Below, in pieces: positions 61,275 to 62,870 of a stretch of 62,870 nt of DNA (the first letter of the stretch is position 1; each line of letters opens with the position of its first letter). The stretch spans positions 1-62,870 of the forward strand of contig JAHQWE010000130.1 in the NCBI GenBank assembly GCA_019633985.1, written 5' to 3'. The DNA comes from Acidiferrobacterales bacterium. Lineage in GTDB: Bacteria > Pseudomonadota > Gammaproteobacteria > Arenicellales > Poriferihabitantaceae. Under the pieces are notes generated by a model. That model was not told the origin of the DNA. It did no database searches and saw only the letters and a list, made by a program, of their open reading frames with translations. Position numbers and translations under genes: made by a program.

Positions 61275-62111
61275 ATGAACTTGAATTGGGATGATCTGAA
61301 ACTTTTTCTCGCTGTCGCGCGTTGTGGTGGCCTTTCAGCGGCTTCTCGCGAAACGGGAAAGAGCGCACCTACTCTGGGCAGACGAATGTTGCTGCTTGAG
61401 CAGACTACTGGCACTGAGCTGTTCTATCGATTGGCGCGCGGATATGTACTGACGGAAGAAGGCAATGCGCTTTTTAACAAGGCCGCCGATCTTGAGACTC
61501 AAATTCTTCCTCTTGATCGTTCGACTGACTCATCGACAGAAATGTTAGTTAAAGTGTCAGCAGGAAGCTGGATGACTTATGCGCTTAGTCAAAATATAAA
61601 GACGATTTTCAAAGAACATGCGTCCACTCGGTTACGTTTTATATCAACTGAACACGTATTGAATATTAGCCACCGTGAAACAGTAATTGGCATCAGAAAC
61701 CATAGGCCAGAGCAACCCACATTAGCCTGCCGGAAAATTGGGCGGGTACATTTTGCCGGCTATGCGACAACGAAAAACGTTAAACCTTGGATAAAAGTTA
61801 TCGGGAAAACACCCTCAGCGCAGTGGCTGGCAGAGCAATCTACCTCGCCCGAGCAACTTGAAGTGACGTCTCCGCGAAATGCATTGGATATAGCGCATAC
61901 GGGAATTGCACGAGCGCTTCTTCCTACGTTTATCGGCGACCGACAAAAAGGCCTTGTTCGGGTAACAAGCCCCATTGCAGAGTTGTCTCATGATCAGTGG
62001 TTAGTCACGCATCAAGACGAACGTTTTAGACGTGAGGTACGCTTCGTTATCGACCAGATATACACTCTCTCGAAATCACTTCACGGTAAGAAGCCACCAA
62101 AGTCTCGTTGA
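61275..62111 (+). CDS. LysR-family regulator
   Basis: 278 residues. The N-terminal helix-turn-helix WDDLKLFLAVARCGGLSAASRETGKSAPTLGRRML is clear, followed by a somewhat short periplasmic-binding-fold effector domain (MLVKVSAGSWMTYALSQNI...). Divergent placement suggests that it controls the aldo-keto reductase gene and itself. Confidence 0.87.
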   Translation: MNLNWDDLKLFLAVARCGGLSAASRETGKSAPTLGRRMLLLEQTTGTELFYRLARGYVLTEEGNALFNKAADLETQILPLDRSTDSSTEMLVKVSAGSWMTYALSQNIKTIFKEHASTRLRFISTEHVLNISHRETVIGIRNHRPEQPTLACRKIGRVHFAGYATTKNVKPWIKVIGKTPSAQWLAEQSTSPEQLEVTSPRNALDIAHTGIARALLPTFIGDRQKGLVRVTSPIAELSHDQWLVTHQDERFRREVRFVIDQIYTLSKSLHGKKPPKSR

Positions 62112-62258
62112 CTATCACTCACTATAGGAACGCGCCACTGCTTCCATCGCTCTACCAGCCTGATGGCATAATCAAAACTGGCCGCCGTCCATACCTGAGA
62201 CTGTCGAGGCAATTGCGTTACGTTCTGTGTGCTAAAAACTGCAAGACCCCGGTCTTTA

Positions 62259-62870
62259 TCATTCGGAACCAAAAGGATGCACAGCCACCCAATGCTCCGC
62301 GATCTCCTCTCTCCGGCAAATCCAGACTCGTTCATGGGACTGCAGATAATCCAGTATGTTATGAAGTGATGCGATTCGACCCGGTCGGCCGATAAGGCGA
62401 GCATGTAACCCAACGGTCATCATCTTCGGATGGCGCTCGCCTTCTCGATAAAGCCAGTCAAAAGTGTCTTTGATATAGGTAAAGAATTCATCTCCAGTTT
62501 GATACCCCTCTTTGCGCCCAAACCGTGAGTCGTTGGTCTCCAACGAATAAGGCAAAATCAGATGAGGATCCCCATAATCAGTCGTCCAGTACGGTAAATC
62601 GTCGGCATAAGAATCTGAGTCATACAAAAATGAACCTGCCTCGACAACTAGCTTTCGGGTATGTACGGAGGGGAGCCCTGCATAGTATCCCCTCGGGGGT
62701 TCGCCTGTAAGCTTGAGCACCTGTTCAATACTTTTTTGTATATGTTGTCGCTCTTCTTCTTCATATAGCTAGTGATAATCAATCCAACGCCAGCCATGGG
62801 GCTGTAGATCAAACCCTGCATCTACCATAGCCTGCAAGGCATGATCGTTTTGCTAGCCAGCCAGACCCAC
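62259..62870 (-). pseudogene. puuE: PuuE-type polysaccharide deacetylase/allantoinase, 5'-truncated by window edge, two in-frame TAG codons
   Basis: The C-terminal about 200 codons of a NodB-fold hydrolase of the PuuE (metal-independent allantoinase) family run leftward to a normal end (SHERVWICRREEIAEHW). Readable signatures are GFDLQPHGWRWIDYH, TGEPPRGYYAGL, LILPYSLETND and GLHARLIGRPGR. Two TAG codons break the frame: 62769-62771, in IDYH[*]LYEEEER, and 62853-62855, in VGLAG[*]QNDHAL. Sequence between and after them stays in frame and family-like. With a GTG at 62718-62720 the uninterrupted part would be 153 residues, too short to be active. It may be decayed, misassembled near a contig end, or read through. 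Confidence 0.75.

Noticed and set aside
62081..62413. 110-codon minus-strand frame overlapping the LysR end and the puuE-like gene
   Set aside because: Its first half is a shadow of the puuE frame; the tail looks faintly protein-like but has no start of its own.

Overview
The window looks like a stretch of chromosome from a free-living, probably marine, heterotrophic gammaproteobacterium. Pointers are a DMSP-lyase-type cupin, an LbtU-like outer-membrane barrel, a Fur-box-like site, several glutathione S-transferases, a YghU homologue and DUF1456 and DUF4112 proteins. Base composition is moderate and even, genes are tightly packed, and I see no rRNA, tRNA, CRISPR array, prophage or intact insertion sequence. 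Genus cannot be fixed by reading alone.

Layout. (a) 1-11.6 kb is a sugar-acid island: a truncated PhyH-type oxygenase and an altronate/galactarate dehydratase on the minus strand. They diverge from a fused gluconokinase/6-phosphogluconate dehydrogenase and a fumarylacetoacetase-fold hydrolase. A galactarolactone-cycloisomerase-like enolase-superfamily enzyme, 2-keto-3-deoxygalactonate kinase and the matching aldolase follow. Embedded in it (4.9-8.2 kb) is a small stress module: GST, double cupin, flavin amine oxidase and a TetR regulator, tied together by two near-identical palindromes. (b) 11.7-18.6 kb: M48 lipoprotein protease, YghU-type GST, DUF1456, and two amine-oxidising flavoproteins, one fused to a GcvT aminomethyltransferase module. 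(c) 18.7-28.2 kb is envelope and signalling: a secreted unknown, an outer-membrane barrel divergent from a two-component system, a glycosyltransferase, and a TPR lipoprotein/DUF4331/peroxiredoxin-like run. (d) 28.3-39.3 kb: nitroreductase, EamA exporter plus ankyrin gene behind a Fur-like box, FMN reductase, D-amino-acid aminotransferase, Old Yellow Enzyme, DMSP-lyase-like cupin, DUF1638, a persulfide-dioxygenase-like metallo-hydrolase, and a TetR gene divergent from a DUF2852 gene with two operator-like palindromes.

(e) 40.2-48.2 kb: a three-gene ABC importer of the 2-aminoethylphosphonate type, a type I dehydroquinase carrying a degenerate shikimate-dehydrogenase-like tail, and genes for protocatechuate 4,5-cleavage (ligA, ligB, ligI). 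ligB is interrupted by a single in-frame TAG. (f) 48.2-62.9 kb is mixed nitrogen and redox metabolism: a GGCT-fold protein, a sigma-like GST, aldo-keto reductases, a serine hydrolase, a triple RidA protein, a sulfotransferase-like protein, a 162-bp MITE, a ureohydrolase, an EamA transporter, a Rieske oxygenase overlapping a 2-oxoglutarate oxygenase, a LysR regulator, and a PuuE-type deacetylase with two further in-frame TAG codons.

How the parts work together. The sugar-acid enzymes converge on 2-keto-3-deoxy acids and pyruvate plus triose phosphate. The AroD-like/LigAB/LigI genes outline entry of hydroaromatics into the protocatechuate meta-cleavage route, although a dehydroshikimate dehydratase and the LigC step are not in view. 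The observations I would check first are the TAG-only interruptions in ligB and puuE, the paired TetR operators of the GST/cupin module, the AroD-AroE-remnant fusion, and the ureohydrolase/RidA/Rieske/2OG neighbourhood.
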